NCBI GenBank assembly: GCA_963754445.1
Contig: CAVWFT010000001.1
Location: forward strand, 1,736,001 to 1,800,000
From: Bog-473 sp963754445
GTDB taxonomy: Bacteria > Actinomycetota > Acidimicrobiia > Acidimicrobiales > RAAP-2
Length of the DNA stretch: 64,000 nt
Reading direction: 5' to 3'
In this document: piece after piece, positions 52,329-61,224 of the stretch
How the letters are laid out: every line of letters starts with the position of its first letter
Numbering within the stretch: the stretch's first letter is position 1
Translations under genes and position numbers: made by a program
The notes under the pieces: generated by a model
The model's input: only the letters and a program-made list of their open reading frames with translations
Database searches by the model: none
Told to the model about the DNA's origin: nothing

Positions 52329-53375
52329 TCAGGCTACTAAAACAAGGTCGTCCCGATGGACGACGACCTGGCTGCGCCGCCCCATCCAGTCCTCCGCCGA
52401 CTGGGCGGGCACCCGGACCAGGCCCTTGGCGAAGACGGTGCCGTCGGGACCCGTGATCTCCACCGCGTCGGTGGCGCGGAAGGAACCGGCCACGCCGACG
52501 ACCCCGGCGGCGAGGAGGGATCGGCCGCGCTCGACCAGCGCCGCCATCGCCCCCTCGTCGACCGCCAGCCGGCCCGAGGACCCGAGGGCGAAGGCGATCC
52601 ACAGCTTGCGGGCCGAGAGGCGGCTCTTGCGGGCCCGAAAGACCGTGCCCGCCCCCGCTTCGCGCGCGAGCGCCGAGGCCAGCAGACCGGGTCGGGCGGC
52701 ATCGCCGATCACCGTCTCCACCCCGGACCAGGTCGCGATCTTCGCCGCCGCCAGTTTCGAGGCCATGCCGCCGCTCCCCACGGCGCTGCCGGGGCCGCCG
52801 GCCAACTGCTCGAGCTGGTGGTCGATCTCGACCACCTCCTCGATCAGCGATGCCTCGGTGTCGTGGCGCGGGTCGGCGGTCAAGAGACCGGGTGCATCGG
52901 TGAGGAGGACGAGCAGATGGGCACCGACCAGGTGGGCCACGAGGGCGGCCAGGCGATCGTTGTCCCCGAAGCGGATCTCTTCGTCGGCCACGGCGTCGTT
53001 CTCGTTGACCACGGGAACGACGCCCAGATCGACCAGGTGGCGCAGCGTGCCCCGGGCGTGCAGGTACTGGGTCCGGTGGACGAAGTCGAGCGGGGCCAAC
53101 AGCACCTGACCGGCCAGCAGGTCGAAGGGGTCGAATGCGTCCTGCCACAGGCGCATCAGCCGGTGCTGGCCCACTGCGGAGACCGCTTGCAGGACGGCGG
53201 GGTCCGAGGGGCGCTGTGCGCCGCGGTCGAGCGCAGACCAACCGGCCGCGATGGCACCGGAGGTCACGACGACGACCGTGTGGCCGTCGGACCGCGCCGA
53301 GGCGATCTCCGCGCCCAGACGCTGCACGGTCCTCGCGGTCACCGAGCTCGAGCCGACCTTGACGACGACGATCAC
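52329..53375 (-). CDS. proB: Glutamate 5-kinase
   Basis: A 348-residue protein with an amino-acid kinase domain (VVVKVGSSSVT, VTSGAIAAGW, NENDAVADEEIRFGDNDRLAALVA, GTGGMxTK-like SGGMASKLAA) and a C-terminal PUA domain (ALGSSGRLAVDEGAM...LLAAGVVGVAGSF). It is normally inhibited by proline. GTG 53375 overlaps the obg stop (GTGA); no ATG fits. Confidence 0.95.
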   Translation of the reverse strand: MIVVVKVGSSSVTARTVQRLGAEIASARSDGHTVVVVTSGAIAAGWSALDRGAQRPSDPAVLQAVSAVGQHRLMRLWQDAFDPFDLLAGQVLLAPLDFVHRTQYLHARGTLRHLVDLGVVPVVNENDAVADEEIRFGDNDRLAALVAHLVGAHLLVLLTDAPGLLTADPRHDTEASLIEEVVEIDHQLEQLAGGPGSAVGSGGMASKLAAAKIATWSGVETVIGDAARPGLLASALAREAGAGTVFRARKSRLSARKLWIAFALGSSGRLAVDEGAMAALVERGRSLLAAGVVGVAGSFRATDAVEITGPDGTVFAKGLVRVPAQSAEDWMGRRSQVVVHRDDLVLVA

Positions 53376-54634
53376 CCGAGGTCGTCCTCCCAGGTGAAGG
53401 TCATCGTGCCCACCGTGACGTCGTCGCCCTCGCGCACACCGGCCCGGAGCAGCGCCCGGTCGACGCCGAGCCGGCGCAGCCGGCGCATGGCCTCCGTCTG
53501 GGCACCGCCGTCGTCCAGGTCCGAGAAGGCCACCGCACGCTCGGCGGCCCGACCGAGGACGAGCCAGCCACCCGCCGTGCGCTGCACCTCGACACCCTCG
53601 GGAACCGGTCGGTGCACGATCACCTCGCTCGAGGCCACCGCGTCCGCCTCCGCGCGCGCCTCGTGCACCAGCGCGGCCAGCCGCTGGGTCAGCGCATCGA
53701 TGCCCGCCCGGGTTCCGGCGGAGATCACCACGTCGCACACGCCATCGTCGTCGTCGGCCACGTCCGCCTTGCTGCCGACGACGAGACGTGGACGCTCCAA
53801 CAGCTCGGGTTGGTACGAGCCGAGCTCGGAGAGCAGCACGCGGAGCTGGTGGGCGGGCGGCTCGGCCATGAGCAGCGGCGCCCCGAGGTCCAGCAGCAGG
53901 ACGAGCACGCGCGCCCGTTCGATGTGCCGCAGGAACTGGATACCCAATCCCTTGCCTCCGGCTGCTCCCTCGACCAGTCCGGGGATGTCGGCCATCACGA
54001 ACTCGGTGCTGTCACGCCCGCTGCCCACGCGCACGACCCCGAGATGCGGCTCGAGGGTGGTGAAGGGATAGTCGGCGATCTTCGGCTTGGCGGCCGACAC
54101 GGTCGAGATCAATGTGGACTTGCCGGCGTTGGGGAACCCGACCAGGGCGACGTCGGCCATGAGCTTGAGCTCCATGTCCAACCAGAACTCCTGGCCCTTC
54201 TCTCCTTGCTCGGCGAAGGCGGGGGCCCGCCGGCGGTTCGAGAGGAACCGCGCGTTGCCCCGGCCGCCCTGGCCGCCTTCGGCCACCATCGCACGCGAGC
54301 CGGCAGTGGCCAGGTCGCAGAGGACCTGGCCGTCGCGGTGACGGACCACCGTCCCGACGGGAACCGGGACCTCGATGTCCTTCCCCCGGGCGCCGTGGCG
54401 CTTGGATCCCGAGCCATGGGTCCCGTTGGTGGCCCGGCGGAAGGGATGGTCACGAAATCCGAGGAGCGACGACTCGTTCACCGTGGCCACCAGCCACACG
54501 TCACCCCCGTGGCCGCCGTCGCCGCCGTCGGGGCCACCCCGATCGACGTGCGCTTCACGACGCCAGGACACGGCTCCGGCACCGCCATCGCCGGCGCGCG
54601 CGTGCAGCTGGGCCTGATCGACGAATCCGGACAT
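53372..54634 (-). CDS. obgE: Obg GTPase
   Basis: A 420-residue protein. The N-terminal glycine-rich OBG fold (GGPDGGDGGHGGDVWL, GGQGGRGNARFLSNRRRAP) precedes the GTPase domain (GFPNAGKSTLIS, ADIPGLVEGAAGGKGLG, and VGSKAD, the usual NKxD slot) and a C-terminal OCT domain. It assists 50S assembly and the stringent response. The start is ATG 54634 without a strong Shine-Dalgarno. It heads the obg-proB-proA-moxR-VWA-phosphatase coupled chain. Confidence 0.95.
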   Translation of the reverse strand: MSGFVDQAQLHARAGDGGAGAVSWRREAHVDRGGPDGGDGGHGGDVWLVATVNESSLLGFRDHPFRRATNGTHGSGSKRHGARGKDIEVPVPVGTVVRHRDGQVLCDLATAGSRAMVAEGGQGGRGNARFLSNRRRAPAFAEQGEKGQEFWLDMELKLMADVALVGFPNAGKSTLISTVSAAKPKIADYPFTTLEPHLGVVRVGSGRDSTEFVMADIPGLVEGAAGGKGLGIQFLRHIERARVLVLLLDLGAPLLMAEPPAHQLRVLLSELGSYQPELLERPRLVVGSKADVADDDDGVCDVVISAGTRAGIDALTQRLAALVHEARAEADAVASSEVIVHRPVPEGVEVQRTAGGWLVLGRAAERAVAFSDLDDGGAQTEAMRRLRRLGVDRALLRAGVREGDDVTVGTMTFTWEDDLG

Positions 54635-54645
54635 GGCGAAAAAGC

Positions 54646-55947
54646 CTAGGAGCCGACGAGCCGACGGGCGCGCTGGGCCACCTCGACCCGGGCCCGTATC
54701 GCGTCGAAGCGGGTGCAGCGACCGTCTTGGACGGCAAGTTCGCCGTGCACCCAGACGTCGGTCACCAGGTAGCCCGCGCCCGCCCACACCAGGTGTCCGA
54801 GCAGCTCGGCATCGTTCACGCTCGGGCTGAAGCGCGGGTCGTCGGTACGCAGCCGGATCACGTCCGCCTCGCGGCCCACCTCCAGGGAACCGACCGCGAG
54901 ACCGAGGGCATCGGCGCCACCACGGGTGGCCAGGCGCAGGGCGGCCTTGGAGCTGACGACACCGGGATCGGCCGCGGTCGCCCGGGCCATGAGCGCGGCG
55001 AGGCGCATCTCGTCCCACAGGTGCAGGTCGTCGTTGGAGGCGGGTCCGTCGGTCCCGAGACCAACCCGCACGCCACGGGCCAGCAGCTCCCGCAGCGGGG
55101 CCACGCCCGAGCCGAGCTTGCCGTTCGATCCCGGGCAGTGGGCGACGGCCACGTCGTGCTCGGCCATGAGGTCCAGGTCCTCCGCGTCCAGCCACACGGC
55201 ATGGGCCGCCAGGACGCGACCATCGAACACGTGCTCTCGGGCCAAGAGCTGAGGTGCGCTCACCCCGTAGCGCTCGCGGACGAGGTCGCATTCGCCCCGC
55301 GTCTCCGCCAGGTGGATCTGGACGAGCGCGTCCCGTTGCCGAGCTTCGGACGCGGTGGCGGCCAGACCCTCCGGGGGCACCGTGTAGGCGGCGTGCGGCC
55401 CGAAGCCGAAATGCAATCGCTCGTCCTTGCCCTCTCGCTCGTCGAAGAGCTGACAGGCTGCGTCGAGCAGCGTGGCCCAGGTGTCGCCCGATCCGGGAAC
55501 GTCGAAGATCGCCGGGGTGTACATGGCCCGCAGCCCGGAGTCGAGCAGGGCGCGCGTCACGGGCTCGGGATGGCGGTACTGCTCGCAGGCCGTGGTCACC
55601 CCGTTGCAGAGCAACTCGGCCGCGCCGAGCAGCATCCCCCAGTAGACGTCGTCGTCGCGCATCCGGCCCTCACGGGGCCAGATGGACTCGGTGAGCCAGC
55701 GGTCCAGCGGCAAACCGTCTCCCGCGCTGCGCAACAACGTCATCGGTGAGTGGCCGTGGCAATTCACCAGGCCCGGCATGAGCACACCGTCGAACTGGCG
55801 CACGACGGTCCCCTTCGCCGCCGGTTCCTGCCAGGGGTCACCGACCCAGGTGATGCGGCCCTCCTCGAATTCGACGGCTCCCGGTGCCAGCACGGTGTCG
55901 GCCTGATCGACGGTGAAGACCGCGTCGGCCACCAGCCGCTCGGTCAT
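54646..55947 (-). CDS. Amidohydrolase of the MTA/SAH deaminase (TrzA/AtzA-like) type
   Basis: A 433-residue zinc hydrolase: MPGLVNCHGHSPMTLLR, HLAETRGECDLVRERYG, HAVWLDAEDLDLMAEHDVAVAHCPGSNGKLGSG, GLGTDGPASNDDLHLWDEMR. These match methylthioadenosine/adenosylhomocysteine deaminases. ATG 55947 overlaps the regulator stop upstream (ATGA). A nucleoside phosphorylase lies close by at 58580, which would fit purine nucleoside salvage; the exact substrate is inferred. Confidence 0.85.
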   Translation of the reverse strand: MTERLVADAVFTVDQADTVLAPGAVEFEEGRITWVGDPWQEPAAKGTVVRQFDGVLMPGLVNCHGHSPMTLLRSAGDGLPLDRWLTESIWPREGRMRDDDVYWGMLLGAAELLCNGVTTACEQYRHPEPVTRALLDSGLRAMYTPAIFDVPGSGDTWATLLDAACQLFDEREGKDERLHFGFGPHAAYTVPPEGLAATASEARQRDALVQIHLAETRGECDLVRERYGVSAPQLLAREHVFDGRVLAAHAVWLDAEDLDLMAEHDVAVAHCPGSNGKLGSGVAPLRELLARGVRVGLGTDGPASNDDLHLWDEMRLAALMARATAADPGVVSSKAALRLATRGGADALGLAVGSLEVGREADVIRLRTDDPRFSPSVNDAELLGHLVWAGAGYLVTDVWVHGELAVQDGRCTRFDAIRARVEVAQRARRLVGS

Positions 55948-56618
55948 GGCGTGCCGACGAAGAGACGGTCCGACAGCTCCGGCGAGACCACGATGGCCTG
56001 GCCTCCCTCGGCGACCACCTCGAGATTGCCCTCACCGTCACGGGCGCCGACCCGGGCCACGACGCCGGGGATGAAGCCGCCCTCGCCGAGCAGGGTGAGC
56101 GAGCCCAGGTTGAGCTCGACCTCTTCGCTGATCCGGAAGAGGCGTACCTGCTCTCCCTCGCCCACCTCGGCCAACGGGCGTGTCGGTGTCGACGGCGTCG
56201 CCGAGTGCGAACCGGGGATGGGATTGCCGTGGGGGCAGGTGGCCGGATCGCCGAGCAACGCCACCAGCCGAGCCTCGACGTCGTCGGAGATGACGTGCTC
56301 CCAACGCCCGGCCTCGCGGTGCACCTTGTGCCACTCCAACCCGATCACGTCGACGAGCAGGCGCTCGGCCAGCCGGTGCTTGCGCACCACCTTCTCGGCG
56401 AGGTTGCGGCCATCGGTGGTCAGTGACAGGCGCCGGCCGTCGCGCGTCACGTACCCGTCCTCGGTCAGGCGCTCCAGCATTTCGGACACCGACGGGGCGG
56501 ACCGACCGAGCCGCTCGGCGATCCGGGCCTGGATCACCGGCACTCCCTCCTCGTCGAGGCTGAGGATGGTCTCGAGGTACTCCTCGACGGGCGGGTGGAA
56601 TTCCTGCGGTTCAGTCAT
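55944..56618 (-). CDS. DtxR/MntR-family metal-dependent regulator
   Basis: A 224-residue protein. The winged HTH occupies residues ~10-65 (EEYLETILSLDEEGVPVIQARIAERLGRSAPSVSEMLERLTEDGYV). A dimerisation/metal domain follows with HRLAERLLVDVIGLEWHKVHREAGRWEHVIS and CPHGNPIPGS, then a C-terminal SH3-like FeoA domain. It should repress in response to Fe or Mn. ATG 56618 overlaps the end of the copper amine oxidase gene by 8 bases, so all three genes run together. Confidence 0.88.
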   Translation of the reverse strand: MTEPQEFHPPVEEYLETILSLDEEGVPVIQARIAERLGRSAPSVSEMLERLTEDGYVTRDGRRLSLTTDGRNLAEKVVRKHRLAERLLVDVIGLEWHKVHREAGRWEHVISDDVEARLVALLGDPATCPHGNPIPGSHSATPSTPTRPLAEVGEGEQVRLFRISEEVELNLGSLTLLGEGGFIPGVVARVGARDGEGNLEVVAEGGQAIVVSPELSDRLFVGTP

Positions 56619-58527
56619 GGCAGTGGGCGGCGCTGGGTGGCACGTCGAGAGCCGGGTTCCGGTCGAAGAAGCCGTAGGGCAGGAGTGTGAAGCCCGTGTA
56701 CTCCACCGGCATGACGGGCCAGTCCTCGGGGCGCGGGATGTGGGTGACGCCGAAGGAGTGCCACAGGACCACGTCGGTGTCGACGAGTTCCCGGTCCCGT
56801 GCCGTCCATTCGGGCAGCCCGGCACCGCCGGCGTGCTGGTTGGGGTAGTCGCCGGCGGCCCGGCGCTCCTCCTCGTCGAAGGGCGTCACCCAGAGGTTGT
56901 GGGTGGCGAAGGCCGCCCGTCTGCCCACGCTCGACTCCGGGTGGGCCAGCAAGGTGGGCGTCGACGCCGGCAACAGCTTGTAGGCGGTCGGCTGGCCCAG
57001 TGCATTGCGGGCGCCTCGGTTGGCGATCCGCCAGCTCCGGCTCCGGGAGGGATCGACATCGCGCTGCGCCAGTTGCTCGCGCTCGAGGAGCGTGGCCGTC
57101 GTCCCGAACACGTTGCCCCAGGGATTCTCCTCTGTCCCCGGAGGACCGGCACCCATGGCGTCCACCTCGAAGACCGAGTTGTCCGGGCCGTCCACTTCCA
57201 TGTCGAGCCGTACGTTGAACATGTGCTGGTGGTAGGGCGCAGCCAGACCGGGGGCCACCATGCGGGCGTGCGGGCCGGCGTCGTCGCCCGCTACGGCCAT
57301 CGTCGACATGATCCCGGTGAGCTTGACCTCGAGCTGCATGGAACCGTCGAGATAGAAGTACCAGTAGAAGCCGTACTCGTAATTGCCCACCGTGGCGATC
57401 GAACTCACGACGAGCCGGCGGGAGCGCCGGACCTCGGTCCGCTGCGACACCATGTCCTCGTGCTTCCAGAGGATCCCGTAGTCCTCTTCGTGCATGCAGA
57501 TGGCGTTCTGACGCGTGTGCACCCGTCCGCGCTCGTCGGCCCAGACGTCGTCGAAGTAGCGGATCTCACCCAGGCAGTCGCAGCCGAGGGTCAAGGAGTT
57601 GGCCATGCGTCCGAGCCCCCACTCCCCCGCGTCGAAGGCGCTCTTCCAGGCGTGCATCGGGCTCGGATGGCCGTAGGGCACGACCATCTCGCTCACGGCG
57701 GCCCGGTAGACGACGGGGCGGATCCGCCCTCCGTCCTCGTAACCGACGCGCCAGATGACGAGCCCCTCGAGGGGGTCCATGCCGACACGCATCGACCACT
57801 TCTGCCAGCGCACGAGGTTCCCCTCGACCTCGAAGCTCGGTCCCTCCGGCTGGGTGATCTCGAGCGGTTTGAGGTCGGACCGCAAGGGTCCGTTGTCCTC
57901 GGGGTAGTAGCTGCCCGACTTGGGAGGGAAGGGCACGACCCCGAGGTCGACGACCTCGAGGACCTCGCCCCGGCCCATGTCCACGTAGGCCATGAGACCC
58001 TCGAGCGGGCGGGCGTAGCCGTTGTCCTCCTTCGACTCGCGCAGGAAGGCCAGGCAGCGCGAGATGCGCCGGTCGTCCTCGTGGGCCACCCCGAAGGTCC
58101 CGGCCGGCCAGGGGTCGATCTGCACCAGGCTGGTGTCCACGATGCCGCGGCGTTCGAGCGCGGCATTCCATTCCTCGTGGCCGTGCAGGGCGGCCAACAC
58201 CATGATCGATTCCTCGATCTGCAAGGCGGGTCGCACCCCGTGGACGACCTCCCAGCGGTCCACCTCGCCGCGGGTGACCGAGACGATCGCCTCGGTCACA
58301 TCCGCCTCGGGCCCCTCGATGAGCTGCATGCGTACACGGCGGTCGGGCGTGAAGGTCTCGCCCCGATCGGCGGCCCGGACCGCATCCTTCGGCGGCTCGC
58401 ACAAACCGACGTAGGCGAAGCGCAGTCTCTCGGGATCGGATGCTCGGCCCGCCACGAGCTGGCAGGCGGCTGCGATCTCGTCGCCGGTCAGCGGGGAGAG
58501 CGGGTGGAGGCTGGTGGGGGCGGCCAT
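56611..58527 (-). CDS. Copper amine oxidase (primary-amine oxidase)
   Basis: A 638-residue protein. The topaquinone precursor is Tyr383 in GNYEYGF (N-Y-E/D-Y motif). The catalytic base is Asp299 in SAFDAGEWGLG. Copper ligands are His433 and His435 in YHQHMF and a late His in FGVTHIPRPEDWP. It oxidises primary amines to aldehydes with H2O2 and ammonia; no signal peptide is seen. TAACAT 8 bases before ATG 58527 is a possible -10. It is divergent from the nucleoside phosphorylase. Confidence 0.94.
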   Translation of the reverse strand: MAAPTSLHPLSPLTGDEIAAACQLVAGRASDPERLRFAYVGLCEPPKDAVRAADRGETFTPDRRVRMQLIEGPEADVTEAIVSVTRGEVDRWEVVHGVRPALQIEESIMVLAALHGHEEWNAALERRGIVDTSLVQIDPWPAGTFGVAHEDDRRISRCLAFLRESKEDNGYARPLEGLMAYVDMGRGEVLEVVDLGVVPFPPKSGSYYPEDNGPLRSDLKPLEITQPEGPSFEVEGNLVRWQKWSMRVGMDPLEGLVIWRVGYEDGGRIRPVVYRAAVSEMVVPYGHPSPMHAWKSAFDAGEWGLGRMANSLTLGCDCLGEIRYFDDVWADERGRVHTRQNAICMHEEDYGILWKHEDMVSQRTEVRRSRRLVVSSIATVGNYEYGFYWYFYLDGSMQLEVKLTGIMSTMAVAGDDAGPHARMVAPGLAAPYHQHMFNVRLDMEVDGPDNSVFEVDAMGAGPPGTEENPWGNVFGTTATLLEREQLAQRDVDPSRSRSWRIANRGARNALGQPTAYKLLPASTPTLLAHPESSVGRRAAFATHNLWVTPFDEEERRAAGDYPNQHAGGAGLPEWTARDRELVDTDVVLWHSFGVTHIPRPEDWPVMPVEYTGFTLLPYGFFDRNPALDVPPSAAHCHD

Positions 58528-58579
58528 CGCGGTCGATGTTACGTGGCGGGGGCGGGAAGACCCCCTCTACCATCACCTC

Positions 58580-59392
58580 ATGGACGATGCGGCCGACCGG
58601 GCAGCGCACAGCGCAGGCGAATTGGCCCGTCGATTCGGGGTCGAACACCACGACGTCCTGGTGGTCCTGGGCAGTGGGTTGTCCGAGGCCGGTGAGGTCC
58701 TCAGCGGTGAGGACGACCCCCATCCGCTCGACACACTCCCCTTCTGGCCTGCCCATACGGCCAGCGGCCACCGCACGCTGGGGTGGTCCGTGGCCGTGGC
58801 CGGCCACCGGGTCCTCGTCCTCGGGGGCCGTTGCCACCTCTACGAGGGGCTCGACCCGGCCGAGGTGGTCCACCCGGTCCGGACGGGGATCGCCGCCGGC
58901 GCCCGCACGGTCATCCTGACCGCGGCGGTCGGAGGTATCCGCGAGGACCTGAGGACCGGAACCATCATGGCCGTGGAGGACCACCTCAACCTGACCGGGC
59001 GCAGCCCGCTAATCGGCCCGGACTGCATCGACATGGTGGATGCCTATGCGCCCGCCCTCGTTGCCCTGGCGCTCGCCACCCCCTCGCCGGCCGGTGAGGC
59101 GCTGGCGGCACGGCCCGGGGTCTATGCCCACGTGCCCGGACCGCAGTTCGAGACCCCGGCGGAGATCCGGGCCCTGCGCACGCTGGGCGCCGACGTGGTG
59201 GGCATGTCCATGGCGCTCGAGACCATCGCCGCACGCCAGGCCGGAGCCGACGTCCTCGGGCTCGCCCTGGTGACCAACGCTGCCGCCGCCGCCGGGACCG
59301 AGACGGCCATTGCCGGCATCCACGCCGTCGGCGCCGACGCGGCACCGACCGTGGCCGCCATCGTGCGCCACGTCGTAGGCTCACTGCCGTGA
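58580..59392 (+). CDS. Purine nucleoside phosphorylase
   Basis: A 270-residue NP-II-type protein: LVVLGSGLSEAGEVL (phosphate site), GHRVLVLGGRCHLYEGLDPAEVVHPVRT, LTAAVGGIRED, HLNLTGRSPLIGP, GVYAHVPGPQFETPAEIRALRTLGADVVGMSM, LVTNAAAA. It splits purine nucleosides with phosphate. ATG 58580 lies 6 bases after TACCAT, so it is probably leaderless; an earlier in-frame start at 58514 is rejected. The stop overlaps the VOC gene (GTGA). Confidence 0.93.
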   Translation: MDDAADRAAHSAGELARRFGVEHHDVLVVLGSGLSEAGEVLSGEDDPHPLDTLPFWPAHTASGHRTLGWSVAVAGHRVLVLGGRCHLYEGLDPAEVVHPVRTGIAAGARTVILTAAVGGIREDLRTGTIMAVEDHLNLTGRSPLIGPDCIDMVDAYAPALVALALATPSPAGEALAARPGVYAHVPGPQFETPAEIRALRTLGADVVGMSMALETIAARQAGADVLGLALVTNAAAAAGTETAIAGIHAVGADAAPTVAAIVRHVVGSLP

Positions 59393-59760
59393 GCAATCCG
59401 GTTGCCCCTGTCGGCGTCGACCACGTCGCGATCAACGTGCCCGACGTGCCGGGTGCCATCGTCTTCTACACGGAGACGATGGGCCTGGTGCAGAACTTCA
59501 CCCGTCCCGACTTCGGGTTCGCCGGAGCCTGGCTCGACACCGCCAGCGGCCAGCAGGTCCATCTCATCGAGTTGGGACCGCCGCCGAACGTCGGCCAGCA
59601 CTTCGCACTGGTCTACGACGACATCGAGGCAGCGGTGGCCGAGTTGCGCGCTCGTGGCGTCGAGGTCACCGATCCGGTCGACGTCGGCGTGACCGGGCGC
59701 AAGCAAGCCTTCTGCAGCGACCCGTGGGGTAACGGCATCGAGATCCATTCGAGGCCCTGA
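59389..59760 (+). CDS. VOC-family (glyoxalase-like) protein
   Basis: A 123-residue protein of one bleomycin-resistance/glyoxalase fold unit: VDHVAINVPDVPGAIVFYTETMGL, QVHLIELGPP, and GRKQAFCSDPWGNGIEIH. His, Glu and other metal ligands are in place but the substrate is open. GTG 59389 overlaps the phosphorylase stop, so it is the second gene of that pair. Confidence 0.88.
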   Translation: MSNPVAPVGVDHVAINVPDVPGAIVFYTETMGLVQNFTRPDFGFAGAWLDTASGQQVHLIELGPPPNVGQHFALVYDDIEAAVAELRARGVEVTDPVDVGVTGRKQAFCSDPWGNGIEIHSRP

Positions 59761-59829
59761 ATCACCGTTGCGCGTCCGCCACTTGGGAACGAGCGGGCGC
59801 GAGCGCCATGCTCGACCCGACCGGGCCGG

Positions 59830-61224
59830 TCAGATCACCGTGATCGAGGCGAACTGACCGGACGCCCGGAGCGCCTGGACGAACTGTTTCACGATGGGTC
59901 CGGGTCCGGCGAACGACCACTCGAAGGTGGCGGCCGAGTCGGGGTTCGACGGGTCCGATGGTCCGCCCTGGTCCGACTTGAAGTACTTGAAATACGGCCG
60001 GGCCACGTCCTGGGCGGCCGTCATTGCATGGGCATACGTCTGTCCCGGCCTGGTCGTGGCCGAGACGTACACCGGCAGGCTGGCCGGGAGATCCGACAGA
60101 GCGATGACCGACGGCGAGCCGACGGGGTCGAGCCACTGCAGTTGGTCGGAGTACTCGCTGACCGCTAGCGGGCCCGCTCCGAGAAAGTTCTGCGCGATCG
60201 AGCTCAAGGAGCCGGAGTCGTCGAGCCCGCGTACCTCGAGGAGCCGGCCGCTGGACGGATCGACGACGATGGTCGACTGCCCGCTTCCGGGCCCGGACGC
60301 GAAACCCACTCCGGTCCGGCCGTCGTGGGTCGTGATCGATCCGAGTGCCGTGACGCCCGGCAGGAGGGCGATGGCCTCGTAGAGGGACGCGTCGAACTGG
60401 GGACTGGCGCCCACGGTGGGTCCGATCAGGAGCATGGCCGCCCGTTGGAATCCCGCGTTCGGTGCCGCGTCGTCGGGCAGCAGTTGGTCCAAGGCGGGAA
60501 TGCCCGTCGTCCCGGTCTCGAGCTCCTGAGCCAGCGTGGTCGGGTCGCCGGGAAGCGACGACACGTCGATCAATTGGCCGGCCCCGGTGATCGCATCGGG
60601 CGGCGTTGCCCCGTCTCCCTCCAGACACTGGCTGGCGGTCGGCGGATTGGGCGTGTCGAGCAGGTGGAGGCCCTCCCAGGCCGCCTGCTCGGCTGGTGAG
60701 GCGAACGAGGCCGCATGAGCGGTCAGGGCGGTACAGGTCTCTCCCGATGCCGTGGACCACTTCTGCACCGAAAGGCCGACGGTCGCCTCGGCGGCGCCGT
60801 CGTTCACGTCGGCCACGACGGACAAGGTGGCCTGCGTGTAAAGGGCCTGGTTCGACCCGAGGTGCGGTATCGGCTGGGCGGCGCTGCGATCAGCGACGAG
60901 GCGCAGCTGGTCACCAACCGACAGGTGCACGGGGAAGGGCTTGCGCACCGCCGTCGGAGCACCGTGTCGCGCCGCGGGCGCGCCGCCGGCGAGGAGCGCG
61001 ACGAGGAAGGCCGTCACACCGGCCACCACCACGCAGGTGAGCGACACGGCCCGCCGCCGGGCGCGCGGCGTCCCCGGGGGAACTCGGCCTCGATGCGCTG
61101 CGTTGGCCGCCGCAGCCTCCTGGGCCATGACGGCGACCAGATGCTGCCGCGCCGGTTCGAGGTCGGGATCGGGATCGACCGTGTCGTCGATGTGGCGGCG
61201 GAGGAGTTCGAGTTCGTCGATCAT
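59830..61224 (-). CDS. Membrane-anchored sigma-factor partner (CU044_5270-like)
   Basis: A 464-residue protein. A short charged N-terminus (MIDELELLRRHIDDTVDPDPDLEPAR) precedes one membrane helix (residues ~61-82), then a large Ser/Ala/Gly-rich outside domain with few cysteines and no catalytic motif I recognise. This architecture is common behind sigma genes in actinobacteria and resembles the CU044_5270 family. ATG 61224 overlaps the sigma stop (ATGA), so it likely modulates that sigma factor; anti-sigma action is inferred. Confidence 0.6.
   Translation of the reverse strand: MIDELELLRRHIDDTVDPDPDLEPARQHLVAVMAQEAAAANAAHRGRVPPGTPRARRRAVSLTCVVVAGVTAFLVALLAGGAPAARHGAPTAVRKPFPVHLSVGDQLRLVADRSAAQPIPHLGSNQALYTQATLSVVADVNDGAAEATVGLSVQKWSTASGETCTALTAHAASFASPAEQAAWEGLHLLDTPNPPTASQCLEGDGATPPDAITGAGQLIDVSSLPGDPTTLAQELETGTTGIPALDQLLPDDAAPNAGFQRAAMLLIGPTVGASPQFDASLYEAIALLPGVTALGSITTHDGRTGVGFASGPGSGQSTIVVDPSSGRLLEVRGLDDSGSLSSIAQNFLGAGPLAVSEYSDQLQWLDPVGSPSVIALSDLPASLPVYVSATTRPGQTYAHAMTAAQDVARPYFKYFKSDQGGPSDPSNPDSAATFEWSFAGPGPIVKQFVQALRASGQFASITVI

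Noticed and set aside
55750..58695. 981-residue plus-strand open frame opposite the amine oxidase
   Set aside because: Composition is His/Arg/Gly shadow sequence. The minus strand has the topaquinone and copper motifs.
59819..59831. GACCGG-G-CCGGTC hairpin as terminator after the VOC gene
   Set aside because: Short, with practically no loop, overlaps the opposing stop codon, and lacks a U-tract; chance palindromes are frequent at this GC content.
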